NCBI GenBank assembly: GCA_001465935.1
Contig: LNKV01000016.1
Span: forward strand, 248,001 to 312,000
DNA: 64,000 nt
Reading direction: 5' to 3'
Origin: Clarireedia homoeocarpa
Lineage: Eukaryota > Ascomycota > Leotiomycetes > Helotiales > Rutstroemiaceae
Shown piece after piece: positions 33,959-45,662 of this stretch. Position 1 is the first letter of the stretch. Every line of letters starts with the position of its first letter. Position numbers and translations under genes: made by a program. The notes under the pieces are model-generated. The model was not told the DNA's origin. It was given only the letters and a program-made list of their open reading frames with translations, and did not search any database.

Positions 33959-34604
33959 TGTGTGTACGGGGTGAGGTGAGATGAGGTGGGATGTATAGCT
34001 AGCTGGGCGGACGTGCGCGCGTGCGCGCGTGCGTCGATCGACGTATGTACCGACGAAGCCGAGAGATGGTAGCTTGGTCCAATGGGTGGTTTAATCGAAT
34101 GATGTCAAAGTACGGATCCCGAGTTCTTGAACGAGTGAAGAGCTTCAAAATGATTGGCTGAAATACCCTCTCAAGGAGGGAAGTCCGGTGACATATGACA
34201 CTTCCACGCGACCTGGGGAAGAAGCAATTGAAGTATGAGAAAGGCACAGAACAGGTCTAACGAGTAAGTCGGGAAAAAAAGTTGGTTGAGGATTAATTAT
34301 CGTTTTGGGACAATTTTTTTTAACGGAGACAAGCTCAAAATGGATCGGTGTGGCTGGAAAAGCGCAGTTTAATTCGTTTATGCGGTTTTCTAAGATTGTT
34401 CTGGTGACCTTCGAAAAGAATATTTCATGTCACTTCGGGCACGGGCCGTCGGCAGCACATACAGTAGAATTCCGTGGGCCGAAGGTCTAGAATAGAGAAT
34501 GAAAAACATGTGACTTCTATCATCCTTTTTACAATTCTCACAATCCTCAATACACCTCATCTAGACTGCTAGACTTGTTTTCCATTTGAAATTACATAGA
34601 CTCA
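33959..34604. other. Divergent promoter region between SLC1 and PDX2-like genes
   Basis: Intergenic with a CG-rich alternating tract (GTGCGCGC repeats, about 34012-34035). No gene seen. Confidence 0.5.
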
Positions 34605-35611
34605 ATGGCCATCAATGACCCGTCCTCGATAACAATCGGTGTTCTCGCCTTGCAAGGCGCATTCAACGAACACATCCAACTCCTCCGCTCCGCCTCCCGA
34701 ATCCTCGCCTCCCCCTCCATAAAATGGTCTTTCATAGAAGTCCGCAATGAAGCCGAACTAGATTCCTGCGATGCCCTCATCATACCCGGTGGAGAAAGTA
34801 CCGCTATTTCGCTTGTTGCACAAAGATCAAATCTTCTGGAACCGCTAAGAGATTTCGTCAAGTGAGTCATTGCGTTTTTTTTTTTTTTTTTTTTTTTTAC
34901 CCCTCCATTACCCCTCCATGACCCCTCCATGACCCCTCCGCCGCACAACCCCAACTCGACCCATGCTTCAAGTTGGCCCCCAGGTACCATCGAAACACTA
35001 ATCCTGGATTCAGGGTCCATCGCAAACCTACCTGGGGAACCTGCGCAGGACTAATTCTTCTCTCCGAATCCGCCAACCGCACGAAAAAGGGCGGACAGGA
35101 GCTGATCGGGGGGTTAGACGTGCGTGTGAACCGCAATCATTTTGGACGTCAGATTGAGAGTTTCCAAGCTGAGCTTGATTTGCCATTCCTGAAGTTGGAA
35201 GAGCAGGAAGAGAAACCGTATGAGGCGATCTTTATAAGGGCACCGGTTGTAGAGAAGATCCTGGAGACGACGGAGGGGGAGCAGCGGGGGGAGTTGGAGG
35301 GGGAGGAGAATGGTGAGGGCGGCAGAGTGGTTGCGCCGTCGAAAGAGGTGGCAATGGAGGTGAGGGGGGAGGTGGTAGATGAGGTGGGGAGAGGGGTGGA
35401 GATTATGGGTACGTTGAAGAGGAAAGGGGCGGCGGTGAATGGGGAGGGGATGGGGGGGACGGGAAATGGAGAGGCGGGAGATATTGTGGCGGTTAGGCAG
35501 GCTAATGTTTTCGGGACGAGTTTTCATCCCGAGTTGACTGAGGATGCTAGAATACACGTTTGGTGGTTGCAGCAGGTGCTGGAGGCTGTTAAGAAGAGAC
35601 GGCAATCATGA
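34605..35611 (+). CDS. PDX2: Pyridoxal 5'-phosphate synthase glutaminase subunit (Pdx2/Sno)
   Basis: Exons 34605-34861 and 35014-35611 give 284 residues. Splicing GTGAGT at 34862 to AG at 35013 joins FVK to VHRKPTWGTCAGLILLSES. The protein is the class I glutamine amidotransferase that supplies ammonia to the Pdx1 synthase for vitamin B6. IGVLALQGAFNEHIQLL and IIPGGESTAISLV open the domain. The catalytic triad is Cys96 (TWGTCAGL), His257 and Glu259 (GTSFHPELTED). Between the core strand IFIRAPVVEKILE and the final block lies an extra stretch of roughly 60 residues rich in Gly, Glu and Val, coded by a purine-rich strand. It is probably a surface loop, longer than in bacterial PdxT. The intron carries a T24 run and an 11-bp tandem repeat. 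Confidence 0.94.
34875..34942. repeat. Poly-T (24) and 11-bp minisatellite inside the PDX2 intron
   Basis: T24 at 34875-34898 is followed by about four units of ACCCCTCCATK at 34899-34942. It lies between the donor and acceptor of the 152-bp intron. Confidence 0.85.
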
Positions 35612-36257
35612 TTGGAAGATGAGAGGATCGTGTACTTTTTGTAACTGGGAATATTGAATTGTATAGAGTTTATAGAAGAATATGAGGAGCTTTAGAAAGA
35701 CAAAAGGTGCAAAACTTAGTTCTCTAATGTAAAGTATATAGATCAGGGCCTAATGAAAGTGCACATAGTTCTCAAGCCATGTTCAAAGAGTGACTCCAAG
35801 GCTAATATCTTCTTATAATGTAGGAATCACTAACATGCAAACTTTTGTGCAACACTATAAATCTGTTCTCGACGATCAGATCTAGTTCGAGAGCCTCAGC
35901 TTGTCTCGAAATCCTTTCGAGTGATCAGTGCAATTAGCGCACACTGCTGGTAGGTGCAGGTCCTGAGGATATACACCGAGCTAGTCTCCAGCTCAAAGAT
36001 GCAGGAACCGAATTAGCTTGTGTTTGGGCAAGTTAAATAGATAGAGATGCGCTCGAAGATAGCTAGTAGTCGTGGTTGTTTGGTGGGCTCCAATTGTTGA
36101 AACAAGCAAATATATGCCAACCAGTTACCTGTATTTCTTTCTCTTTTTCTTTGCTTCCTCTTGCAGAGGATCGAGGCAGCTACAGTACCTAGTGACTGTA
36201 GACCAAGGACTAAAATTGACAATTTCATATTATTCATTTAATAACAAGTAGCATTTG
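35612..36257. other. Intergenic, with one doubtful small secreted ORF
   Basis: A minus-strand frame 36237-36013 begins with a signal-like MKLSILVLGLQSLGTVAAS followed by a very basic patch (KRKQRKRER). It has no homology I recognise and the intron structure is unclear, so I do not call it as a gene. Confidence 0.3.
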
Positions 36258-37766
36258 CTACACTCTCCGATCCCGCCATTGCAAACGTGCCATATCCTTC
36301 CTCGACGTCAATCCGTTCCACCCATCCCTCCTTACCCATCCCTTCCACTCATCCAAGCGTCTCCAATGCGGAGATTCAAAATTAACCATAGGCCAGGCCC
36401 ACTTCCCTAACACAAACATTTCGAACAACTTTGCATCCGGCACGACATCCCCACGAGAAACCGGTTCCCAGTCCTCATCGTAGATCTTTTGGTCCTTGGC
36501 ACTAACCAACAATTGGAATCTCTCCAGCTTTAGGGATTCGCGAAGTCGAGTGAGAATGGATTTAAATGAGACGCATCCTTTCGTTTTGAGTTTAGGAATG
36601 AGAAAGAAGTCTTGACCAAGTGATAAATACTTGAGAGTTGATTTGTGACGCAGTATGAAATCGTAAAAAGATGTGTCGATACTTCTTACCTTTGAAAGAC
36701 GAAGTCTCTCTAGATATGGGAAGGTATTAGAATATAATGAATCTTGACAAGCTAGACGATGTGATTCGTTGGGAAATCGAAATGACATATTGAATGACAA
36801 GTCTAGGGTGCGGAGGTTCTGCATCGACCCAAGGAAGATTTTCATAGATGTACTAAGTGAAGATGGTGGCGCATGAAGAAGAGCATTTTCTTCGAGTCTG
36901 TTCAAGCCTAGACGGAGAGTTTGCACCGTAGATGTGAGTTCTTGCATGTCGCGGAGAAAGTTAGTATGAATACCGGACGGTGAGTCTGGTGCGTCCTCAA
37001 CAACATAGTTCAAGTCATCACGAATAAACAAATCCGCCGGAAATGAGTCTAGTGCCAGTCTCCGAAGAGGCTGCCGAAGTCGCCGAGCTGCAAGGAGAAT
37101 GCAGATATGCCGGATGCCCGATCGTGTAGGAAATGTCGTATCGTAAGAGTCATACCAAGTGTCCGGTTCCAAATCCCACCTTCGTTGTAACCGTTCCCAA
37201 GCCAGTGTAAAGCTGACCTCCGATTCTGCGAAAGGGCATTCTGTAGATGTTGCGGTGACAGAATCGACCGCGGGAAGTTTGAAGAGGGAATGCATCAACA
37301 CCACTGGATCACAATGCCGTGCCCTGTTCTGAACAATTTGTTCTAGCAGTTGGTTGACTCTTTTCTCACTTTTAGACATACTCTCCAACTTAGTATACCT
37401 GTTCACCATCTGGACCTCATGGTCGAATTCTAGCATGTCTAAATCCCCTATGTATATCTTTATGTGTTTGATGACTTTGGCTAGCCATGGAAGACTGGTG
37501 ATGTCGCGAAGTCTTGTCATATCATCGCGATGTGGTCGGATGGAGAATACTCCTTGTTCAATAAACTTGCCTACGCGTATATTGAATAGTCCGGCCACGC
37601 ATACTCCTCCCCAGGCTCGACAGGTAATGCGCAGGTTTGAAACATCGCTTGCAGGAAGGAAACTGATAATTCGAGACTTGATTTCGTTCGGCAATTGCGA
37701 CAGTGAGTCGATAGAAGAGCTGCAGAGAGGTCCGATCGGCGAGGAGAGTGCAATTGGCATCGTCAA
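36258..37766 (-). CDS. F-box protein
   Basis: Single exon, 502 residues. An F-box is visible near residues 20-65 (SLSQLPNEIKSRIISFLPAS, then VSNLRITCRAW), which would dock to Skp1 in an SCF ubiquitin ligase. The rest is about 430 residues with weak leucine-rich character: VQTLRLGLNRLEEN, NLRTLDLSFNMSFRFP, YLERLRLSKVRSIDTSFYD and STLKYLSLGQDF are spaced like LRR strands. The substrate is unknown. The family is large and fast-evolving in ascomycetes. The start at MTMPIALSS is the first Met in the frame; no intron is needed. Confidence 0.85.
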   Translation of the reverse strand: MTMPIALSSPIGPLCSSSIDSLSQLPNEIKSRIISFLPASDVSNLRITCRAWGGVCVAGLFNIRVGKFIEQGVFSIRPHRDDMTRLRDITSLPWLAKVIKHIKIYIGDLDMLEFDHEVQMVNRYTKLESMSKSEKRVNQLLEQIVQNRARHCDPVVLMHSLFKLPAVDSVTATSTECPFAESEVSFTLAWERLQRRWDLEPDTWYDSYDTTFPTRSGIRHICILLAARRLRQPLRRLALDSFPADLFIRDDLNYVVEDAPDSPSGIHTNFLRDMQELTSTVQTLRLGLNRLEENALLHAPPSSLSTSMKIFLGSMQNLRTLDLSFNMSFRFPNESHRLACQDSLYSNTFPYLERLRLSKVRSIDTSFYDFILRHKSTLKYLSLGQDFFLIPKLKTKGCVSFKSILTRLRESLKLERFQLLVSAKDQKIYDEDWEPVSRGDVVPDAKLFEMFVLGKWAWPMVNFESPHWRRLDEWKGWVRRDGWNGLTSRKDMARLQWRDRRV

Positions 37767-38901
37767 TGATTTGTTGGGGATGTTAACGGCAAAATCCTAG
37801 AAGTTGAGCAGGTGAGTATTTTGCGCTGCACAGCCTTGACATATCACCATAATGCTTGAGTCGTTGGCAGAAGACTATATTTGTACTAGAGCCAGCACCA
37901 ACGGTACTGCCAACATTGCCGACGGCCATGATGGTTAAGATGGCCGTCGAGGTCGAAAAGAGGTCGAACAGAGGTCGAACAGAGGTCCATCAGAAGTTGA
38001 AAACATTAATTAGGCACATAGACATAAACGCACAAGGCGCTACGTTACGCGATTATGACGTGTGACAAAGCAGGGAATCCACATCCTTAACTTCCCTTGA
38101 AAAAGAAAAGCCGTCGACAGTGGTATAGTTCTCTATATCTATCTCCTTGGAAGTTGTGCATAACGTACGGGCAGTTCGTGCTCCGTCAGCTTCAATGTGA
38201 TGACAACTCAAGTCCGCCATCTTCGCACGGCGCTAGATTTGACGTGATTCTAGAAACCTGGTGACCCCATAAGTGTCCATGCTAACAGGATCCACAGGCC
38301 AACGTACAAGTACTTTGTGAAGGGAGCTCTCGGTTGTTGGTATCGCCATGCAGTTTGTGTGCGCTTGACGCCAAAGAGAAACCATATGGTAGCTATCCAT
38401 CCTCGCGTGGTTCTCCCTCACAAATCATTTTTACGGTAGGGTTACACAAAGTCCTTGGTCGTGACACAAGATGTCAATAGAGGATGTTTCGATGGAAGCT
38501 GTATCGCGAGATGCTCACTGTATGTGCTCTAGCTATTAGCTCCGTATTAGGGGAGTGTGTGAGTCTAAGCCAAGAGCGACGTAAAGCTTGCGTTCTTGAT
38601 CCGCGAAAGCACGCTACTTCTCCACATTCTGCTGCTCCTTGCGCTATCAATAGGCGGGGCCAACGCCTGTGCGCGATTGTTAGCTATCAGATACTTATGT
38701 AGACAGGGCGATGTACGTAGTAAACTTAACCAACATGAGCTAGTGCAACCCCTACACGAGATCGGTATCCACTACTTCCGTAGGTCATCATTGATGAGTA
38801 AGGAGTGTCTGACTTCAAGCACTTCTTCACTTTCTTCCCCGCTGACATCTCTCCACTTGCTTCCGTGATACCTCCCAAACACCGGCAACCCCAACTCAAT
38901 C
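37767..38901. other. Intergenic, no gene seen
   Basis: A short GGTCGAACAGA tandem (about 3 units) lies near 37951-37985. Small ORFs have no motif. Confidence 0.4.
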
Positions 38902-39637
38902 ATGACGATCATCTATGCTGCAGCAACTGTCTATGTCAACCCGCCTGGCGAAACTCCAGTGTTGTCCCTTGAGCAACTATGGAAAGGCTTGGAGCTTAAA
39001 GTTCGGTAGGTAGAGTGACGCTCCCTCTGCACATCTCATAAGGACTAAGGCTTCACGACCACAACCTCGTGGACTTGTCAATCTTGAGCCGGAGACATCC
39101 GTGGGCATTGAATATTTCGAAACATCTTACTGACTAATGAACATTCTAGCAAGCCGCAACTCTTTATCCCAGCAATCGAAAGCTGCAAGGTGCTTTCCGA
39201 CGAGAATGACACTGTTGAGAGAGAAGTTCTCTTCAAATCAGGTTCGTTCGCTCACGCCATTCATCCAGCTTATGAAATTGTCAGTCCACATTTTTCCTAG
39301 TACATGACTGATTTCACTGCCCGATATTCTAGGTGGCCCAACAAGCGATCCTGCTACCGAAACCATCACCCATCTCCCCCCCGTTAGCCCAGAGGCTAAA
39401 TCAGGTATTGAGACATTTGCAATGAAAGACTCTCAAAGCAAAGTGCTTAACATTGTGAGCGAAGGCCCAGAGGGAGAGTTGATGTTGACGTTCACTTTTG
39501 AATGGGAGCACAAGGATATTGAGAAAGGAAGTGAAGAGGAGAAGGAGAAGCAAAAAGCATATCAAAGCTCGGCTCCTAAAGCAGCAGGCGGAACTGTGAA
39601 AGCTATCAGAGAGATGATCCAGAAGGGTGAATTGTGA
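38902..39637 (+). CDS. DUF1857 protein (SRPBCC fold)
   Basis: Exons 38902-39005, 39150-39241 and 39333-39637 give 166 residues; introns are 144 and 91 bp, both ending in TTCTAG. The protein opens MTIIYAAATVYVNPPGE, then LSLEQLWKGLELKVRKPQLF with SCKVLSDENDTVEREVLFKS, and ends with ISEGP-type and LMLTFTFEWEHKDIEKGS blocks followed by GGTVKAIREMIQKGEL. This order is that of DUF1857, a small fungal and bacterial family of the START/SRPBCC superfamily with a hydrophobic ligand cavity. Some members sit in secondary-metabolite clusters, but no biosynthetic genes are next to this one, so the ligand is unknown. Soluble, no signal peptide. Confidence 0.85.
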
Positions 39638-40402
39638 AACTTCTTTCCTTGGAACGGAAATGAAGACATGACGGTGGAAATAGCATTCTAGTTGCAAGCA
39701 ATCCACCCACTGATTTTGATGGGATCAACTACCCAGCTAATTGCGCGCTTTTATACCGTTGGCGAATTCTTGGTGTTGGGTAGCGAAAAACCTCCGTTCA
39801 AGATATTCACAGTGTTTAGTTCTATGTCATGGCGTCATGGTGTGTTAAAACAAGTCATCGCCTTCTGCCTAAGACGAGAAAACAGAAGTATCTGACATGG
39901 TAACATCATTGGCGCCCACCTGGCAGGACTCTGCCTCTGAAAGCCCGAGGCTGCGCGTTCTTCCGCGACCTTGATGTTTGAGAATTGTCATCTGCTGCAC
40001 TCCAGCATTCGACATTCACCCACTCACCCATAGCTCAAATGTTCACTTAACTGCTGTCACAACAAATTGGATGCCCAATCAACTCTCTCTATATGTCTGC
40101 TGTTCGTCTATTGCAAGCATAGTCTGTTTCTCTACCATACAACAGCCAGAAATTACGAACCAATATATTTTGCAAAAGTCCTCTTGTTCTCGACACAATT
40201 TCAACGCAAACCCACTCCATCCTCTCGATATTAACCACCGACTTTACCAAACGCCTCCAAACGATTATTTCAAGGAAACTTACTTGAAGCAAGAACTTGC
40301 GAGTACACCACTCCCATATCGACGGGCAAAAGTTTCAGTATTTGCAGAAACACCGACTCTGATTCTTCTTCGGTAGCAAGTCTAGTTGAAATACCCATCA
40401 AA
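39638..40402. other. Intergenic and SUMO leader
   Basis: Upstream region of the SUMO gene, with pyrimidine-rich stretches near 40190-40260. No other gene. Confidence 0.45.
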
Positions 40403-40738
40403 ATGGTCAACTCACCTTCGGCCTCACCACCACCTTCCACTCCCAAGAAAGGAGACGCCACAGCACCTTCCCCTACTCCGGGAACTAAATCGGCCTCTAT
40501 CACTATCAAGGTCTGCGACCAAGGCGGACAAGAAATCATCTTTAGGCTCAAGCGCAACAAGGAACTCGGCAAGCTTATGGCTGCGTATTGCCAGGCGAAG
40601 TCTATTCAAAATCCCACGGATGTGCGCTTCTTGTATGACGGCGAGCGCCTAAATGGGCCAGAGACGCCGGACATCTTAGAGATGATGGATGAAGATCGAA
40701 TTGATGTGCATTTGACCCAGCTTGGCGGTGCTATTTGA
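40403..40738 (+). CDS. SMT3: SUMO (ubiquitin-like modifier precursor)
   Basis: Uninterrupted 111-residue frame. A disordered Ser/Pro-rich N-terminal tail of about 30 residues is followed by the ubiquitin fold: SITIKVCDQGGQEIIFRLKR, KLMAAYCQAKSI, VRFLYDGERLNGPETPD and MMDEDRIDVHLTQLGG. The C-terminus ends GGAI, so a SUMO protease of the Ulp type must remove two residues to expose Gly109 for conjugation. It acts in nucleus and cytosol on many targets. The length and tail match other fungal SUMO precursors. The tail lacks an obvious PsiKxE site. Confidence 0.95.
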   Translation: MVNSPSASPPPSTPKKGDATAPSPTPGTKSASITIKVCDQGGQEIIFRLKRNKELGKLMAAYCQAKSIQNPTDVRFLYDGERLNGPETPDILEMMDEDRIDVHLTQLGGAI

Positions 40739-42958
40739 TTACCTTTTTCGTTCGAGGTACAAGTTTCTCCCTGCGCTCAATTGGTGGATAAGGTGCTGAC
40801 GTGATGCATTCCTTTACAGCACCCTTGATGGATTCAATTGATATGCAGTATTGGAGGGGCGTTCATGCAGTTATGCTTGCTTGCGGTGTAGGCAGGAAAC
40901 AACGTGGATGAATCTCATATCATATCTGTTTAAGGGGTTGGGATGTGGGAAGCTTTCGCGTGGGGAAGGATTCGTGAGATAGTTGTCAGCTCGGAGCATC
41001 GGGGACAAGGAAGGCCAAAAGCTCAGTTTACTCGTGCAGAAACGGGATATCGTAAATTTGGGATTGCTTCTTTGATGATGATATCATAATACAAACCAGT
41101 GGATATTTGAAACAGGTCTCCAATCACTACTGCTTCCTTTGCTGGTCTGTATGTTATGTCTCGAAGCCCATCGCAGATTCTTTTGAGCTTGTGAAAGACA
41201 CGAGAAACATGGAGAGACGATCTCTCGAGTCGTGAATAAGCTGCATTGAACAACTCGTTAAAAGGCACTGTAGTCTCATTTGGCACCACAAGGCCAGAAT
41301 GATTGAAGATACAAGTGATCGAAATCTAGTATGCGTGAAAAGCAACTTGCAACCCCGCACTCGCATTTTCTAAGGAACGTAAACGGCACGGCATCACGTG
41401 CATACCGCATTTCCATTTCTCCGGGATCTTCGGAGTGTTTGCAAGATTACATGTTTACATCTCTAACAAATTCTACACCCAGTCATTGTGAAGATCATGA
41501 ATTAGCTGAATGAATTCGGGAGTTACATTTCTTCCATCTTCCTTCAGTGACCGTCGACGAACATACACGCACGAGTCGAATCCTCGCCCCACTTTAGGCG
41601 TCCAAATGAATTGGAATAGTTCGACGCATTGTTCCTACTGTAGCCATATGTAGCTCCTTCCTACCAATACAGCTACCCCAGTCGTTTCCATTCTCGATAT
41701 ACGAAAACCACAAGTCAACAATGACTGCATTGATTCGATTATCTCAGCTTCAAATATTGGAGGGCTATAGTGAGCCATACCTTTATTATTGATCCTTCAA
41801 TTCGCATAACATCCTTCAGTGGTACCAGCTATTGCTAGTGCAAGAGGCTCACTGTTCGTGACCTCGAGGAAAGGAGGGTACATCGTCACTATTTTTGGTC
41901 GCTTTGAAGAGTCACATATGGCTGGCATTGAATTGAGACTTTGGGAGCAGCAAGCAGTGACACACAACTGAACAACACGGTATCGGCTTTCGCACAGCCT
42001 AATGAAGCGCAACCATTTGTCTTTCGACAACATATTTGATTTGATGCCGAATTTTGCTAGTATCATCTCGTGCAACTACCAGCATGAGGTATTCTAGAAC
42101 CGAAGATTGCTACTCGCTCCTCAGAATTAGGGAAGCGCCACATTCTCATGCAAGAGTGCTAGAAATTGGTACAAGCATAAAAATATGTCTCAGGTCTGCG
42201 GTGAGTATCATGAGGAATGATAAGGCTGGACAGCGAGCTGGAACAGCAAGTGCCTTGGCCTCATTCACCTCCTTCCCAAGACCATCGACGGTAGGCAGCA
42301 GCTTCACGATGGAAAATACCCAGCAAGGCTGCTGCTAGTGATATTGATCGCGATTACCACCCTTGTGGTTTTCAATCCCTCAGAGTCATTGGAGGAAAAC
42401 GTGGCAATGTACTGTATTTGAGCCAATATGCTTTGAGCAACGTGATACATCACCGCAATTTGGATGGCATGGCATTGCATGGCACTGACTACCGAATGGA
42501 GGCTTTGGTAATGTTGCTCCAATCATGCAAATCCAAAAATTGTTTCATGGCTGATTTTCTTCGCCAAGAGCAGCCAGAATATAAATAAATCCAATTTTGT
42601 GATCCCTGCCAAGCTTGCTCAAACTTATTATAAATACCGAGAAGGATTGTGTGTTCTTTTTGGACAGGACATGAAGTTACATCTCTTCTCATTCGTCAAC
42701 AAACGGAGTATGTCGAAAATCCTGTCACCCTGTTACTACGACATCTCGCGTGGCTTACAAGCATCATTATAGTCCTCAATACGCCAAATCTAACCAATTT
42801 AGTCTGATAACCGACAGCATACATTTACACCTCCTCCCTCAGGCTTCAGCCCTATCAGCCGTTACTGCATCTCGTAAGACATAAAAAAGTTCGGGTTCCC
42901 ACGTAAAATTTGTAGGAGGCAAGCCAACGTCATGTAAGAGGAAATCCTAACCGAGAAC
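40739..42958. other. Gene-poor 2.2 kb
   Basis: The minus-strand frames 41289-41023 and 42075-41797 have no recognisable domain and no splice-linked partner, and are not called. No repeat termini or RNA fold was noticed. Confidence 0.4.
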
Positions 42959-43855
42959 ATGCAGAAAATCGATGAAGTCTTGAGGAGAACGGCAAGGTCG
43001 AGGACTCCGACAGCATGTCTGCAATGCCAGAAGAGAAAGCAGAGATGTAGTAGGGAACAACCGTGCAGGCATTGTTCGAGAAGATATCCTCCAGTTGAGT
43101 GTATTTATACGTCGGAGGGGTGAGTAATTCGTCAGTGCTATGGAATAACAGCTAACAATGCACAAAGAAGGCACAGTAGCCGACCAGCCCCCTCTCCGAG
43201 CAGGCTATCAGTACCAGAGCCATCGTACTATACGGACATGAATTTGCAAAATACTCAGTCTGCGACTCCATCCGTCTCTCAAGGCTTTTCGTCCACGAAA
43301 CAGGTGTATAGCTATGGACAAGAACCGGAGCAAATTGAGTCAGGGGCAACTTTCGGCAATACAACGCTTGCACCCGTTATAGAACTCACACCATTCCCAT
43401 CTCAGCCGCAATACTATCAAGCAACGCGTTCTAATCAGTCATCCCCGAATACTGGAGCGTTCAACACTGTAGCAATAGAGCCGAACGGATTCGATGGTTC
43501 TCAGTCATCTTGTTTACCATCAGAATCATCGAACCAGGCCCTAAGTTATGATTTCATGGGCGCGCGAGATCTGGAAACAAGCACATGGGACTCGAATACG
43601 ACATCCGCAATATCCCACATGCCAACTTTCGACGACTTTGCACCCATTAATGGAAATCCTAGGGTGTTCGCTTTCAGCGGGCCTTCTACGTTTGAGTCGA
43701 CGCCGGTTGTGGGGTCGTATGATACGACGACTACCTCATTTGTTGGATCGACTTTTACGGCACCGTATACGCGAACGGATAATATCCCACAGCAGATACC
43801 GACTACCGCGAGTGGGTATTCGGAGCAGTCGAGGACGTACTACTACGATCAGTGA
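42959..43855 (+). CDS. Small Zn2Cys6 transcription factor
   Basis: Exons 42959-43119 and 43168-43855 give 282 residues; the 48-bp intron has a GTGAGT donor and CTAAC branch. The N-terminus carries a binuclear zinc cluster: Cys20, 23, 30, 36, 39 and 48 (CLQCQKRKQRC, then CRHCSRRYPPVEC). The six-Cys spacing is C-x2-C-x6-C-x5-C-x2-C-x8-C. A basic run precedes it. The remaining ~220 residues are rich in Ser, Thr, Gln, Pro and Tyr with no fungal-TF middle-homology domain visible, so it is a short member likely acting as a nuclear DNA-binding regulator. The target genes are unknown; there is no obvious cluster next door. Confidence 0.85.
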
Positions 43856-45662
43856 GAGCTACAACACGGTGTTAATCTTACTACTTCTCCTACCCCACCA
43901 CCGATGATGAGTCAATGGAAGAAAATCCTAGAGACCATGCTGGTAAATTTGGAGTTCATTCACTTAACTTGCTATTTTATACTCCACTGTATTCTGCAAC
44001 CATTTCCAAGAGCAGTATCGACAGTCCACCAAGCAAACCAACCAGCACCATGTCACTTTTCCATATCAACACACCCCATTCACCACCAATACCTAGAGTA
44101 GGCAGGACCTTCTCCGGGTGGATGAAGACATGAAGGAAGAGAAAGGAGTTGGTTAGAAGAACGATTGAGTTTTTATTCCTTGTATGTGTATAGCAGTTCT
44201 ACTTGCGCAAATTTTTAGACCAAGACTATTAGAAAAAGATCATCTACCACCTATTCAATCCGAAATCGAGATTGATATTTTTGACAAACTACAAATGTGC
44301 TGTGTGAGCTATCCATACTAGGCGTAATTTGTTCTAGACGAAAGAATAGAAAAAGGTGATGAGAGGGACAACCGTAAACGCGGGATTCCAAAACCGCCGC
44401 ACCCAGCAATAGGTATCTGTTGAATTATATATTTATCCTCCATTCCAAGCCTCAATATGAAATCCATGTGACTTCACCACCCTCTTTCATTTCTATGTTC
44501 AATACCTGCTCCTAGCAAGCAGCACAACGGAAATAATCGATCGCCCTACGTACAAGCTGCCACCTACCTTTTCCCCAAGGAGAGCTAGTGAGATTAAAAT
44601 AAGCTCCTGCAAACTAGATCCCCCAAGTGCTCCTCCATGTTAGCGTATGATTCGAACTCGCTTTTGGCCCAATTCGTAAGATACTGGTCTTTGCCGCCAG
44701 CGCCGACATCATCTTGTCGCAGATCCAACTTGGCCCCTGCTTCTGGTCCCTGCCACATAACTACTGTCGACGTAAAAGATGTAATTCTCGGACTCATCGG
44801 TAAAGATGGGGTGGAAGAAAGAAGTTTCGAGATGCATACAGTAGGTGGAAGTGCTGGTGATTCTTCTCGACTCTTGATACATTGTGAAGATCTGCTGGGG
44901 CTCCTCTAGATGCGGAAAGTTCGCGACGCAAAAATAGATGAGCGATACTTGCGGGGTACAGTGCAGTGGGCTTATCGTTCCCGTTGCAGATATGTACGAG
45001 CCGGCGCTTGCGCATGCCACCAATTAGTTCTACCAGGAGTGTGAGAAGAACGAAGAACGGGGATTTGGGAATTGCCGTGAAGATGTTGCGCATCATTACC
45101 GTAGGCGTAGCTTGACCGACATTTTTCTAGATGTATCTCGGCTCAGCCAATAAACCCCTCGCGGCCAATTGATACTGTAGATAAGTTACTGTAGTTTCGT
45201 TTTTTGAGTAGAAACTTTATAACAAGCGCTTTCATCTTTTAGAACTCGATTTGTATTCCAATTATCCACTTTCTTTTAACCTTCACATTTTACGTGCCAT
45301 CAGATATAGGTATCTGTAAGACATCACGTTCTCACGAGCTTCAATTGACTCGGTTACATTCCTCGTCGACCAACGAGACCGCGCGTTTGGGGTGGTAACT
45401 GTCACATTTGTTTCCATCACAATTTCTGCATTGCGCATATTTAAGTCAGACATATCAGAAGTCATTGCACAGCAACGGCATAAGCAGCTCACTTATCACA
45501 TATTACGCCTCTTCTCACTTCACAAGTTTTTTGTTTTCCTTTTTTTTGGTTGCTGATTGCTGGGCACTCTCGACGACTTTTTCTTTCTACTTAAATATAG
45601 TACATTCATTCTCTCGTCGACAAGCTCCCCGTCTCCACGTGCCATCACAAACAACCGTAGAC
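43856..45662. other. Intergenic, with an undecided coding-like patch at 44594-45096 (-)
   Basis: On the minus strand between 45096 and 44594 three overlapping frames remain open. One ends with GPEAGAKLDLRQDDVGAG and CRSLF, which has protein-like composition, but I found no intron set joining them and no family. I leave it uncalled. The rest is flank. Confidence 0.3.

Noticed and set aside
36013..36237. Signal-peptide-like small ORF
   Set aside because: A plausible leader but followed by a highly basic patch, with no convincing exon 2; insufficient to call.
44645..44665. GAGTTCGAATC resembling a tRNA B box (minus strand)
   Set aside because: The flanks do not form a T-stem and no A box or acceptor pairing is present.
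44594..45096. Three overlapping minus-strand frames with protein-like composition
   Set aside because: No intron set joins them into one product and no homologue is recognised.
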